Source of the DNA: Bacteroidetes bacterium GWC2_46_850
GTDB lineage: Bacteria; Bacteroidota; Bacteroidia; Bacteroidales; Dysgonomonadaceae
Reading direction: 5' to 3'
Assembly: GCA_001768325.1 (NCBI GenBank)
Contig: MENQ01000011.1
Location: 124,001 to 188,000, forward strand
DNA length: 64,000 bases
Shown here: positions 8,105-15,833 of the stretch, piece by piece
Position numbering within the stretch: the stretch's first letter is position 1
Layout: each line of letters begins with the position of its first letter
The notes under the pieces: model-generated
Databases searched by the model: none
Told to the model about the DNA's origin: nothing
What the model saw: the letters and a program-made list of their open reading frames with translations, nothing else
Program-made: the position numbers and the translations under genes

Positions 8105-9121
8105 ATGAAGGTAGGTATTCTTAGTTCGGGCGGAGACGCCCCCGGTATTAATGCAACCATACGCGGCATTGGTAAGACGGCCATCAATAACTATGGCATG
8201 CAGGTGATCGGTATCCAGAATGGTTTTTCCGGATTGTTATATAAAGATGTTGTGGAACTCAACGATCCTTCCTTGTCGGGAATATTGAATTTGGGAGGCA
8301 CTATTCTGGGAACGGCACGTGAAAAGGTGTTCCGGAAGATGATTACTTCACCCGATGAGAAAGACCGTGAACAGATAAAAGCTGCTTATCATGAGCTGGG
8401 GCTCGACTGTCTTGTATGTATTGGAGGAAACGGCACGCAACGTACCACATGGATGCTTTCCGAATTAGGTCTGAATGCGATAGGCGTACCAAAAACCATT
8501 GATAACGATGTCTATGGTACGGACATTACCTTTGGATTTGACACCGCTGTAAATATCGCCACCGAAGCAATTGACAGACTCCATTCCACAGCCAGTTCGC
8601 ACCGGCGTGTGATGGTGATCGAGCTGATGGGACATCATGCCGGTTGGATCACACTCTATGCCGGAATGGCCAGTGGTGCCGACATCATCCTTTTACCCGA
8701 ATTGGGTTATAATATGAAGGTTGTGATCGACAAGATTCAAAAACGGATGGAAATGGGTAAGGCCTATTCTATTGTGGCTGTGGCAGAAGGTGTGGAGGTG
8801 CCTACCAAGGAACGTCCCGCTACCTACTTTGCCCGTGAAATTGAGACACAGACCGGTTTTGAGACACGCGAAACAGTCCTCGGCTATATTCAGCGAGGGG
8901 GCTCACCTTCACCTTACGACCGAATTCTGGGAACCTTGCTGGGAGGACATGCTGCCAGGCTGATTCATGAGAAAAAATTCGGCAGAATGGTGGCACGACT
9001 CGGTAATACAATTTCCGACGTGCCGCTGTCGGAAGTCGCCGGTAAATTACGTCTGGTGACGCCTGAGTCAAATCTTGTACAACAGGGAAAACGAATGGGT
9101 ATATCGTTCGGTGTATGGTAA
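8105..9121 (+). CDS. pfkA: 6-phosphofructokinase
   Basis: Phosphorylates fructose 6-phosphate in glycolysis; 338 residues. Visible motifs are SSGGDAPGINATIRG at the N-terminus, the catalytic PKTIDNDVYGTD, ELMGHHAGWI (substrate binding) and GYIQRGGSPSPYDR. The phosphoryl-donor loop reads CIGGNGTQRT, with Asn where the classic ATP-dependent enzyme has Asp in GGDG; the variant is seen in other Bacteroidetes and clostridial PFKs, and I keep the ATP-dependent label with caution. A 148-base gap separates it from lpxB. Its end converges with rnc, 19 bases apart. Confidence 0.93.
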   Translation: MKVGILSSGGDAPGINATIRGIGKTAINNYGMQVIGIQNGFSGLLYKDVVELNDPSLSGILNLGGTILGTAREKVFRKMITSPDEKDREQIKAAYHELGLDCLVCIGGNGTQRTTWMLSELGLNAIGVPKTIDNDVYGTDITFGFDTAVNIATEAIDRLHSTASSHRRVMVIELMGHHAGWITLYAGMASGADIILLPELGYNMKVVIDKIQKRMEMGKAYSIVAVAEGVEVPTKERPATYFAREIETQTGFETRETVLGYIQRGGSPSPYDRILGTLLGGHAARLIHEKKFGRMVARLGNTISDVPLSEVAGKLRLVTPESNLVQQGKRMGISFGVW

Positions 9122-9140
9122 AAAAAGATATTTTGTGAAA

Positions 9141-9989
9141 TCAGGATTCCTCGGTGGTTTGTTCCTCTTCCAGATCAGGAAAAGAGGTTTTTTCCATGTG
9201 ATTGTCCGGGTTTGAAGCAGCGGTGCCTGCTTTTCGGGCAATCACTTCCTGCAGTTCGTTGCTTTCGCGCAGTTTTCTGATTGCTACCTTCGCTGCCATC
9301 TGGTGAGATTCTTTCTTGGAGTAACCCTTGCCCGATCCTATTTCCACTCCGCCCACTTTCACACAGGAACTGAAGACCGGATTGTTTTGCGCATCGTAAG
9401 AGGCATCGGTTACTTCAAAAAGTACATCCACCTTATTCTTTTGTCCCCACTCGATAAGACGGGATTTAAAATCGACCTCACTTTTGAGTACGGTCTCAAT
9501 GTTTAAATGTTGTTTGATGAGTGTCTCATATACGAACTTCTTGGCTACACGGTAACCCTGGTCGAGATAGATCGCGCCAATCAATGCTTCCAGTGCATCA
9601 CCATAAATATTGGTGTTGTGTGCCAGATTGCGTGTCGATGAGATGATGAGCTTGTCGAGTCCCAACTCCACTGCCAATTTGTTCAGGGTTTCCCTTTGTA
9701 CGATGCGTGAACGCGTGCTGGTGAGAAATCCCTCTTTCTTATGTTCGAACTTTTTATACAGGATATCTGCGACAATGGCATCCAGGATGGCATCGCCCAG
9801 AAATTCAAGACGTTCATTATTCACCCACCTCCCTTTACTCGAACGGATCGAGGATGAACGATGTGTCATGGCTTCTCTATAGAGATCTATCCAGTCGGGA
9901 TAGAATCCCAATACGTTGTAAAACGAAAGATAAGGCTCTTTACCTTTGTGTGGAAGAGCCTTGATCCTTTTTACGAATCTTCTTAACAC
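9141..9989 (-). CDS. rnc: ribonuclease III
   Basis: Double-strand-specific endoribonuclease acting in rRNA and mRNA processing, 282 residues. The signature ERLEFLGDAILDAIVADILY lies near residues 60-80, with the second acidic cluster in YGDALEALIGAIYLDQGY, then a double-stranded-RNA-binding domain up to about residue 245 and an acidic tail (DLEEEQTTEES). The start is a GTG at 9989, one base after the fabF stop; no earlier ATG exists and the next Met falls inside the catalytic domain. The order acpP-fabF-rnc is common in Bacteroidetes. Confidence 0.95.
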   Translation of the reverse strand: MLRRFVKRIKALPHKGKEPYLSFYNVLGFYPDWIDLYREAMTHRSSSIRSSKGRWVNNERLEFLGDAILDAIVADILYKKFEHKKEGFLTSTRSRIVQRETLNKLAVELGLDKLIISSTRNLAHNTNIYGDALEALIGAIYLDQGYRVAKKFVYETLIKQHLNIETVLKSEVDFKSRLIEWGQKNKVDVLFEVTDASYDAQNNPVFSSCVKVGGVEIGSGKGYSKKESHQMAAKVAIRKLRESNELQEVIARKAGTAASNPDNHMEKTSFPDLEEEQTTEES

Positions 9990-9990
9990 A

Positions 9991-11253
9991 CTACTTGTTG
10001 TATTGCTTGAGAATTACACTTGCGTTGTGTCCCCCAAAGCCAAAAGTGTTAGATAACGCAGCTCTTATCTCCCTTTTTTGAGCTTTGTTGAATGTAAAGT
10101 TCAGGTTGTAATCAATCTCGGGATCCTCGTCCCCATCTTCATGGTTAATGGTCGGGGGGACAATCTGATCTCTGATTGCCAGGATGCTGAACATAGTCTC
10201 CAGTGCGCCTGCGCCTCCCAAAAGATGGCCGGTCATGGATTTGGTAGAGCTGATGTTCAGTTTGTAGCTGTGATCACCGAATACATCGAGGATGGCTTTG
10301 ACTTCCGAAATATCTCCTACAGGCGTGGAGGTACCATGAACGTTGATATAGTCAATGTCTTCCGGCTTCATTTCGGCATCTTCCAGCGCGTTACGCATCA
10401 CCAGCTTTGCACCCAATCCCTCGGGATGTGAAGCTGTGATATGATAAGCATCTGCCGACATTCCTCCGCCCACCACTTCGGCGTAAATGTTTGCGCCGCG
10501 TGCGATGGCGTGTTCCAGCTCCTCCAGAATGAGGGCAGTACCACCCTCACCAATCACAAAACCGTCGCGACTGGCGCTAAACGGGCGTGAAGCGGTTTGC
10601 GGTGCATCATTGCGCGTGGACAAGGCATGCATGGCGTTGAAGCCTCCCACTGCCGATGGGCTGATGGTCGCTTCAGCACCTCCGGTGAGGATCGCATTGG
10701 CTTTTCCCAGACGAATAAGATTAAACGCATCTACAATAGAATTGGTAGATGAAGCACAAGCCGAGACGGTGGCATAGTTAGGGCCCCTCAGTCCATAAAT
10801 CATAGAGATATGCCCTGCTGCGATATCCGCTATCATTTTCGGAATGAAAAAGGGATTGAACCGTGGTCCTTTCTCTTTGTTGAGATAATATTCACCTACT
10901 TCGTCTTCAAACGTTCTTATTCCGCCAATTCCTGCAGAAAATATCACGCCGATACGATCTCTGTTTTCTGTATCCAGATCGAGACCCGAGCTTTCCATCG
11001 CTTCTTTTGCTGCATGGATGGCCAATTGGGCATACCGGTCATATTTTCTTGCTTCCTTGCGATCGAACAGATCGCTTGGATCGAAATTTTTTACTTCACA
11101 GGCAAACTGTGTTTTAAAAAGTGATGCGTCGAAATGAGTAATAGGCCCGGCGCCACTTTTCCCCGCAAGGGCATTTTCCCATGTGGTTTGCACGTCGTTT
11201 CCGAGCGGGGTGATTGCCCCCAGGCCTGTTACTACTACTCTTTTTAACTCCAT
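9991..11253 (-). CDS. fabF: beta-ketoacyl-ACP synthase II
   Basis: Condenses malonyl-ACP with acyl-ACP in fatty acid elongation; 420 residues. It starts MELKRVVVTGLGAITPLGND. The active-site Cys is in TVSACASSTNSI near residue 165, and the two catalytic His are in NVHGTSTPVGD and SMTGHLLGGAGALE. The C-terminal NTFGFGGHNASVIL is intact. It lies 12 bases after acpP and one base before rnc, so the three genes form one operon. Confidence 0.97.
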   Translation of the reverse strand: MELKRVVVTGLGAITPLGNDVQTTWENALAGKSGAGPITHFDASLFKTQFACEVKNFDPSDLFDRKEARKYDRYAQLAIHAAKEAMESSGLDLDTENRDRIGVIFSAGIGGIRTFEDEVGEYYLNKEKGPRFNPFFIPKMIADIAAGHISMIYGLRGPNYATVSACASSTNSIVDAFNLIRLGKANAILTGGAEATISPSAVGGFNAMHALSTRNDAPQTASRPFSASRDGFVIGEGGTALILEELEHAIARGANIYAEVVGGGMSADAYHITASHPEGLGAKLVMRNALEDAEMKPEDIDYINVHGTSTPVGDISEVKAILDVFGDHSYKLNISSTKSMTGHLLGGAGALETMFSILAIRDQIVPPTINHEDGDEDPEIDYNLNFTFNKAQKREIRAALSNTFGFGGHNASVILKQYNK

Positions 11254-11265
11254 GAATAAAATGGA

Positions 11266-11502
11266 TTATTTCGCGTGTTGTTCTACATACGAAACAGCGT
11301 CTCCAACGGTAGAGATTTTTTCTGCTTGATCATCGGGAATGGAGATATTGAATTCTTTTTCGAATTCCATAATCAATTCTACCGTGTCAAGAGAGTCTGC
11401 TCCCAGATCATTGGTGAAACTGGCTGTTTCAGTAACTTCTGATTCTTCCACACCTAATTTGTCGACAATGATCGATTTTACTCTTTCTGCTACTTCAGAC
11501 AT
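11266..11502 (-). CDS. acpP: acyl carrier protein
   Basis: Small acidic carrier of growing acyl chains, 78 residues. The phosphopantetheine Ser is in [16 protein letters not shown]. It is the first gene of acpP-fabF-rnc and is divergent from purN. A near-consensus -7 box (TTACTTTG on the minus strand, 11555-11562, one mismatch to TAnnTTTG) lies upstream. Confidence 0.97.
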   Translation of the reverse strand: MSEVAERVKSIIVDKLGVEESEVTETASFTNDLGADSLDTVELIMEFEKEFNISIPDDQAEKISTVGDAVSYVEQHAK

Positions 11503-11613
11503 AACTTTCGATATTAATTAATAAATAAAAATTTTATTCTTAAATTTGCGATTGCAAAGTAACGCATTTTTTCTCTAATTGTGCAAACTTTTGCTCACTA
11601 AAATCAATAAAAG

Positions 11614-11638
11614 TGCACAAATACCGTTTTTTTGTGCA
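11614..11638. promoter_or_regulatory. inverted repeat between acpP and purN
   Basis: TGCACAAA (11614-11621) and TTTGTGCA (11631-11638) form a perfect 8-bp inverted repeat with a 9-base centre, ending 18 bases before the purN ATG. It could be an operator or a leader hairpin; no regulator is assigned. Confidence 0.3.
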
Positions 11639-11656
11639 TAAAATAGTACTTTATTC

Positions 11657-12271
11657 ATGACCCAAATTGCCATATTTGCCTCGGGCAGTGGCAGCAATGC
11701 CGAAAATATTGCTGACTATTTCAAGGGTAACCCCGACATCGGAGTTGCACTCATTCTTTCCAATAAACAGGATGCATACGTACATGAACGGGCAAAGAAG
11801 CTGGGTATTGCTTCTTTTTTCTTTACAAAAGTTGAGTTCGACGAAGGGACAAAAATCCTGGATGTCCTGCGTAAAAATAAGATAGATTTCATTGTGCTGG
11901 CCGGTTTTTTGTTAAAAATCTCACAACCTATTCTGGATGCCTTTTCAGGACGTATCATCAATATTCATCCTGCACTTCTTCCCAAATACGGGGGTAAAGG
12001 AATGTATGGCGACAAGGTGCATCAGGCGGTGATTGATGCAGGCGAAACCGAGTCGGGCATCACCATCCATTATGTGAATGAGCATTATGATGCGGGTCAC
12101 ATTATTTATCAGGTCAGCTGTGAAGTGCAGAGCGGTGACAGCTGTGACATCCTTGCGGCGCGGGTACATGCTTTGGAGTACGCTCATTTTCCCAGGGTAA
12201 TTGAAGATGTGGTAAGAGAACTGTATATGAGGGGAGATATTCCTTCCAATGAAAAGGGTCGTATCGGATAG
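11657..12271 (+). CDS. purN: phosphoribosylglycinamide formyltransferase
   Basis: Transfers a formyl group from 10-formyl-tetrahydrofolate to GAR, the third step of purine synthesis; 204 residues. FASGSGSNAENI binds the phosphate, INIHPALLPKYGGKGMYG carries the catalytic Asn and His, and the DAGETESGITIHYV segment supplies the catalytic Asp region. The start is the ATG at 11657. It is a single gene, divergent from acpP, with tRNA-Leu 71 bases after its stop. Confidence 0.95.
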   Translation: MTQIAIFASGSGSNAENIADYFKGNPDIGVALILSNKQDAYVHERAKKLGIASFFFTKVEFDEGTKILDVLRKNKIDFIVLAGFLLKISQPILDAFSGRIINIHPALLPKYGGKGMYGDKVHQAVIDAGETESGITIHYVNEHYDAGHIIYQVSCEVQSGDSCDILAARVHALEYAHFPRVIEDVVRELYMRGDIPSNEKGRIG

Positions 12272-12323
12272 TAGTGCGCCGGTAAAAAATAGGGTATGAT
12301 CACGGGAGTTGCAAAATAAATTG

Positions 12324-12331
12324 TATCTTTG
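12324..12331 (+). promoter_or_regulatory. -7 element (TATCTTTG) for tRNA-Leu
   Basis: Exact TAnnTTTG match ending 11 bases before the mature tRNA, which leaves a 5' leader of about five bases. No -33 box at consensus distance was recognised. Confidence 0.5.
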
Positions 12332-12342
12332 CAGTCCATTTA

Positions 12343-12424
12343 GCGGCTGTGGCGTAATTGGTAGCCGCGCCAGACTTAGGATCTGGTGACGAGAGTCGTG
12401 GGGGTTCGAGTCCCTTCAGCCGCA
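12343..12424 (+). tRNA. tRNA-Leu (anticodon UAG)
   Basis: Acceptor arms GCGGCTG (12343-12349) and CAGCCGC (12417-12423) pair perfectly, followed by discriminator A. The anticodon stem CCAGA/TCTGG encloses loop CTTAGGA, anticodon TAG, reading CUA. A long variable arm (GACGAGAGTC) marks a class II tRNA, and GGTTCGAGTCC forms the T arm. CCA is not encoded. Confidence 0.95.
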
Positions 12425-12431
12425 CAATATG

Positions 12432-12465
12432 CTCCTTCAAAAGAAATTTTGAGGGAGTTTTTTTT
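12432..12465 (+). terminator. intrinsic terminator after tRNA-Leu
   Basis: An 11-bp stem (12432-12442 with 12447-12457, one G-U pair) with loop GAAA is followed by eight T residues. It ends the tRNA transcript and insulates it from the arsenic operon. Confidence 0.85.
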
Positions 12466-12584
12466 ATTCTTCCGCATGAAACCAAATTCACTGTAGATCA
12501 GATTTAAATACAATGTGATGTTAAACGCACGCTAATGATCAAACCTCACGATATTTTATCGATGATCTTTTTTTAATTCAAAAG

Positions 12585-12616
12585 TTTGTAGGATATAATT
12601 ATTGTTCGTATTTTTG
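12585..12616 (+). promoter_or_regulatory. promoter of the ars operon
   Basis: TTTG at 12585-12588, a 20-base gap, then TATTTTTG at 12609-12616, matching both halves of the Bacteroidetes promoter. The -7 box is enclosed by an inverted repeat, the likely ArsR site. Confidence 0.75.
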
Positions 12617-12624
12617 CGAACAAT
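12601..12624. promoter_or_regulatory. probable ArsR operator around the -7 box
   Basis: ATTGTTCG (12601-12608) and CGAACAAT (12617-12624) form a perfect 8-bp inverted repeat whose 8-base centre is exactly the -7 element TATTTTTG. A dimer bound here would block polymerase. It lies 9 bases before the arsR ATG, as expected for autoregulation. Binding by ArsR is inference. Confidence 0.7.
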
Positions 12625-12632
12625 AAATTGAT

Positions 12633-12962
12633 ATGGAAACAACAAAACTTACATTGCAGACAGCTGAACAGGAGATGGTGGCCCGCATGGCAAAGGCATT
12701 GGGACACCCTACCAGAATTGAGATACTCGTTTTTCTGGCATCTCAGGACAGTTGCTTTTTTGGAGATATTCACGATGAGCTTCCTATGGCCAAATCTACT
12801 GTCTCTCAGCATCTGAAGGAGTTGAAAGATGCCGGTTTGATTCAGGGTGAGATTGAAACGCCCAAAGTGAGATACTGCATCCACAAGGAAAACTGGGAGA
12901 TTGCCCGTAAGCTGTTTTCTGATCTCTTTGGTTTATTCGAAGAGACGGAGATGAATTGCTGA
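12633..12962 (+). CDS. arsR: ArsR-family metalloregulatory repressor
   Basis: A 109-residue winged-helix repressor expected to leave DNA on binding arsenite or antimonite. The core is ALGHPTRIEILVFL, followed by the recognition helix region LPMAKSTVSQHLKELKDAGLI and the wing with VRYCIHKENW. Cys residues are at 41, 82 and 109. The usual adjacent Cys pair before GDI in related repressors is here C-F-F, leaving one Cys, so the metal site may combine Cys41, Cys82 and the C-terminal Cys. It heads the arsenic operon and is preceded by its probable operator. Confidence 0.9.
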   Translation: METTKLTLQTAEQEMVARMAKALGHPTRIEILVFLASQDSCFFGDIHDELPMAKSTVSQHLKELKDAGLIQGEIETPKVRYCIHKENWEIARKLFSDLFGLFEETEMNC

Positions 12963-13063
12963 GTAGAGATATATTTTTTGCGTTCAATGTTCGTCATTCG
13001 GCGAATTAAGAACCTGTAATTGCGAATTTTTAGAAATACGACAACCAACCAAATGAATAAAGA

Positions 13064-13240
13064 ATGAAGACAATCGAAATTTTTGATCCGGCACTGTGTT
13101 GTCCTATGGGATAGTGCGGCCCAAATATTAATCCGGAATTAATGCGGATGGCCACAGTAACGGATACATTGAAAAGAAAGGGAATAAATATCTCGCGTCA
13201 TAATTTAAAGGAAGAACCGGGAGCTTTTGTATCAAATGGT
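13064..13240 (+). pseudogene. arsD: arsD remnant (arsenic metallochaperone) with in-frame TAG
   Basis: From the ATG at 13064 the frame reads MKTIEIFDPALCCPMG, then TAG (13112-13114), then CGPNINPELMRMATVTDTLK and on to EPGAFVSN. This matches ArsD, including the vicinal Cys12-Cys13 and Cys18 that carry As(III) to ArsA; the stop replaces residue 17, a Val in the E. coli plasmid protein. Similarity ends near residue 60 and the ArsD C-terminal half is absent, replaced by a segment that looks like the end of ArsA. It lies between arsR and arsM, the expected operon position. The ATG-initiated stretch from 13142 is a fragment of this remnant, not a separate gene. Confidence 0.75.
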
Positions 13241-13385
13241 GTGGTAAACCAATGCCTGCCTTTCACTGGTCAACACAATAAATCCTTTCCTCCGATCAAA
13301 GGCACAGGGCGAAATTGCGTGGATTGACAAAGTGAGGGAACTTTCGGATGATAATACAGCGTTAATTGAATGGAAGAATTTATAA
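13241..13385 (+). pseudogene. probable 3' fragment of arsA, fused to the arsD remnant
   Basis: Directly after the ArsD-like part the frame reads VVNQCLPFTG, resembling the conserved WVVNQ segment near the end of ArsA arsenite-pump ATPases. After a one-base shift, the frame from 13299 reads KAQGEIAWIDKVRELSDDNT and ends ALIEWKNL, stop at 13383-13385, like an ArsA C-terminus. An internal deletion joining arsD to the last part of arsA explains this, with a later frameshift. The ATPase P-loop part of arsA is nowhere in the window. The ArsA assignment rests on pattern memory and is weaker than the ArsD one. Confidence 0.5.
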
Positions 13386-13390
13386 TCAAC

Positions 13391-14188
13391 ATGATGGATA
13401 AAAGTGTTCAGCTAAAAGAAGCGGTGAAGCAAAAATATGGAGAGATTGTTTTGCTAAAAAAGAACGCCTCCTGCTGTGCTTCGCCTTGTTGTTGCGCCGA
13501 AGGTAATGGCACAATGAATGAAGACTACAGCGATGTGGACGGGTACGTTGCCGATGCAGACCTGGGCCTGGGGTGTGGACTCCCTACTCAGTTTGCGAAT
13601 ATCCAAAAAGGAGATACCGTTTTGGACTTGGGCTCAGGAGCCGGGAATGACTGTTTTGTCGCCCGTGCTGAAGTGGGTGAATCGGGGAAAGTGATTGGCG
13701 TCGACTTTACACCGGCAATGGTTGACAAGGCGCGTGAAAATGCCGCGAAAAGAGGATTTAAAAACGTCGAATTTCGGGAAGGGGATATTGAAGATTTGCC
13801 TGTTGAAAATAACTCTGTGGATGTCGTTATCAGCAATTGTGTACTCAATTTACTTCCCGCCAAAGATAGGATATTCCACGAAATATACCGTGTATTGAAG
13901 CCCGGGGGCCATTTCTGCATTTCAGACATCGTGCTGCAGGGCGAACTTCCGCCCGAATTGTCACATGCCGTGGAGATGTATGTAGGCTGTGTTGCCGGGG
14001 CCATACCGCAGGAAGAATACATTGCCGGGATATCGAAAGCAAAATTTCAGAAAATTGAAATCGTCAACAGGAAGAATGTGGATATTTCCGATGAAATACT
14101 TTCTGAATATCTCAATAAGGATTCCTTACACGCTTTTAAATCGGGAGGGTCTGGCGTCTTTTCAATCACAGTGAACGCAAAAAAATAA
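13391..14188 (+). CDS. arsM: arsenite S-adenosylmethionine methyltransferase
   Basis: Methylates trivalent arsenic using SAM in the cytosol. The SAM site is VLDLGSGAGNDCFVA. Conserved arsenic-binding Cys are in GLGCGLP, ISNCVLNL and YVGCVAGA; the last two are 50 residues apart, as in characterised ArsM (Cys174 and Cys224). A Cys-rich stretch, NASCCASPCCC, near the N-terminus suits thiol metal binding. The frame opens at 13370, overlapping the arsA-like fragment, but MMDKSVQLKEAVKQKYGEI from 13391 matches where relatives start and gives 265 residues. arsC follows 7 bases after the stop. Confidence 0.93.
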   Translation: MMDKSVQLKEAVKQKYGEIVLLKKNASCCASPCCCAEGNGTMNEDYSDVDGYVADADLGLGCGLPTQFANIQKGDTVLDLGSGAGNDCFVARAEVGESGKVIGVDFTPAMVDKARENAAKRGFKNVEFREGDIEDLPVENNSVDVVISNCVLNLLPAKDRIFHEIYRVLKPGGHFCISDIVLQGELPPELSHAVEMYVGCVAGAIPQEEYIAGISKAKFQKIEIVNRKNVDISDEILSEYLNKDSLHAFKSGGSGVFSITVNAKK

Positions 14189-14195
14189 CAAACAG

Positions 14196-14618
14196 ATGAA
14201 AAAACGAATTTTGATTTTGTGCACGGGAAACAGCTGCCGTAGTCAGATGGCACACGGCTTCCTGCAGTCGTTCGATCCGGAGCTGGATGTGCATTCGGCT
14301 GGTACCAATGCAAGCGGCAAGCTAAATCCCAAAGCGGTGGAGGTAATGAAAGAAGCGGGAGTGGATATTTCGCATCATACCTCTGACAGCGTAGACAAAT
14401 ACCTGGGTGAAGAGTGGGATTACGTGATCACGGTATGTGGTGGAGCCAACGAAAGCTGCCCGGCTTTTATGGGAAAAGTGAAACACCGGTTGCATATTGG
14501 ATTCGACGATCCCTCGGATGCTACTGGAACACCCGAATTTATTCAGTCGGAATACATCCGTGTGCGCGACGAGATAAAAGAGGGGTTTCATAATTTTTAC
14601 CAGAAGCAGATCCGTTAG
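14196..14618 (+). CDS. arsC: arsenate reductase, thioredoxin-coupled (LMW phosphatase fold)
   Basis: Reduces arsenate to arsenite. The 140-residue protein has the CX5R anion loop CTGNSCR at residues 9-15, and the redox pair Cys81 and Cys88 in VITVCGGANESCP. This corresponds one residue off to Cys10, Cys82 and Cys89 of the staphylococcal pI258 ArsC, so thioredoxin recycling is expected. It follows arsM by 7 bases and precedes acr3 by 74 bases, all in one operon. Confidence 0.93.
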   Translation: MKKRILILCTGNSCRSQMAHGFLQSFDPELDVHSAGTNASGKLNPKAVEVMKEAGVDISHHTSDSVDKYLGEEWDYVITVCGGANESCPAFMGKVKHRLHIGFDDPSDATGTPEFIQSEYIRVRDEIKEGFHNFYQKQIR

Positions 14619-14692
14619 CAAGCGATAAAAATAAATGATACAAGATGACTATGGGGTGGTGGCATATCGCTCCCTAATTAAACAGGATATTT

Positions 14693-15745
14693 ATGAGCAA
14701 AAGTAAAATGCGTTTTCTGGACAGATACCTTACCCTGTGGATATTCCTGGCGATGGCTGTGGGTGTAGCCTTGGGTCATTACATTCCTTCTTTTGGCGGA
14801 AGGGTTGATTCCCTCTCGCGGGGAACAGTGAATATTCCGCTGGCTATCGGATTGATTCTGATGATGTACCCACCCTTGGCAAAAGTGAATTACAGGCTGA
14901 TGCCCAAAGTGTTCGCCAATGGGAAGGTACTTACCATCTCGCTCGTGCTGAACTGGATCATTGGACCCATCCTGATGTTCCTGCTTGCCATTCTTTTCCT
15001 GCGCGATTATCCTGAATATATGACTGGAGTAATCCTGATCGGATTGGCGCGTTGCATTGCCATGGTGCTGGTATGGAACGACCTGGCGGAAGGAAACAGC
15101 GAGTATGGAGCCGGTCTGGTTGCACTGAACAGCATCTTTCAGGTATTCTTTTACAGCTTTTATGCCTGGCTGTTTATTACGAAGCTGCCTCCCCTGTTGG
15201 GTTTTGAAGGGGCCATCGTAGATATTTCTATCGGTACCATCGCTGAGACCGTGGCCATCTATCTGGGAATACCTTTTTTGATGGGAATATTGAGCCGGCT
15301 GATTCTGGTAAAAGTGAAGGGAGTGGCATGGTACGAAAAGAAATTTATTCCGGCCATATCGCCACTTACGCTGATTGCCCTTCTCTTTACCATTGTACTG
15401 ATGTTCAGCCTGAAGGGTGATCTGATTGTGCAGATTCCGATGGATGTGGTGCGCATTTCCATTCCGCTGATCATCTATTTTACCCTGATGTTTTTCATCA
15501 GTTTTTTTATCAGCAAGGCGATGAATACCTCCTATGACAAGAACGCTTCCATCTCGTTCACTGCATCGGGGAACAATTTTGAACTGGCTATTGCCGTGGC
15601 CATCGGTGTTTTCGGGCTATACAGTGGACAGGCATTTGCCGGTGTGGTTGGTCCACTGGTGGAAGTACCCGTACTCATCCTGCTGGTAAATGTGGCGAAG
15701 CAACTCAAAAGAAAGTATTATCCTGCTCACGCAACAGCGAAGTGA
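14693..15745 (+). CDS. ACR3-family arsenite efflux permease
   Basis: Inner-membrane carrier exporting arsenite by the proton-motive force; 350 residues with about ten membrane helices. The essential Cys in [18 protein letters not shown] lies at residue 121, in the fourth helix as in studied Acr3 proteins, and [15 protein letters not shown] follows. Since the ArsA ATPase appears to have been lost from this operon, export would rely on this carrier alone. The next gene, an SRPBCC protein, is separated by 88 bases holding an inverted repeat. Confidence 0.94.
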   Translation: MSKSKMRFLDRYLTLWIFLAMAVGVALGHYIPSFGGRVDSLSRGTVNIPLAIGLILMMYPPLAKVNYRLMPKVFANGKVLTISLVLNWIIGPILMFLLAILFLRDYPEYMTGVILIGLARCIAMVLVWNDLAEGNSEYGAGLVALNSIFQVFFYSFYAWLFITKLPPLLGFEGAIVDISIGTIAETVAIYLGIPFLMGILSRLILVKVKGVAWYEKKFIPAISPLTLIALLFTIVLMFSLKGDLIVQIPMDVVRISIPLIIYFTLMFFISFFISKAMNTSYDKNASISFTASGNNFELAIAVAIGVFGLYSGQAFAGVVGPLVEVPVLILLVNVAKQLKRKYYPAHATAK

Positions 15746-15785
15746 CTAATTTTGAAGATATATCACAAACATTATGACAAAAATA

Positions 15786-15825
15786 GTTGTTTAGACTACA
15801 TATACATAATTATAGTATAAACAAC
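15786..15825. repeat. 13-position inverted repeat between acr3 and the SRPBCC gene
   Basis: GTTGTTTA (15786-15793) and TAAACAAC (15818-15825) pair perfectly, then after one mismatch ACTA (15795-15798) pairs with TAGT (15813-15816). No T-run follows on the plus strand, so it is not a standard terminator; it ends 8 bases before the SRPBCC ATG and could be a leader hairpin or operator. Confidence 0.4.
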
Positions 15826-15833
15826 ACTTAGGT

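Noticed and set aside
13112-13114. TAG decoded as pyrrolysine
   Set aside because: No pyrrolysine machinery is seen and the surrounding gene is already decayed; a stop is the simpler reading.
13142-13327. A 61-codon open frame as an independent small gene
   Set aside because: It is the continuation of the ArsD-like frame after the amber codon and ends in the frameshifted ArsA-like part, so it is a pseudogene fragment.
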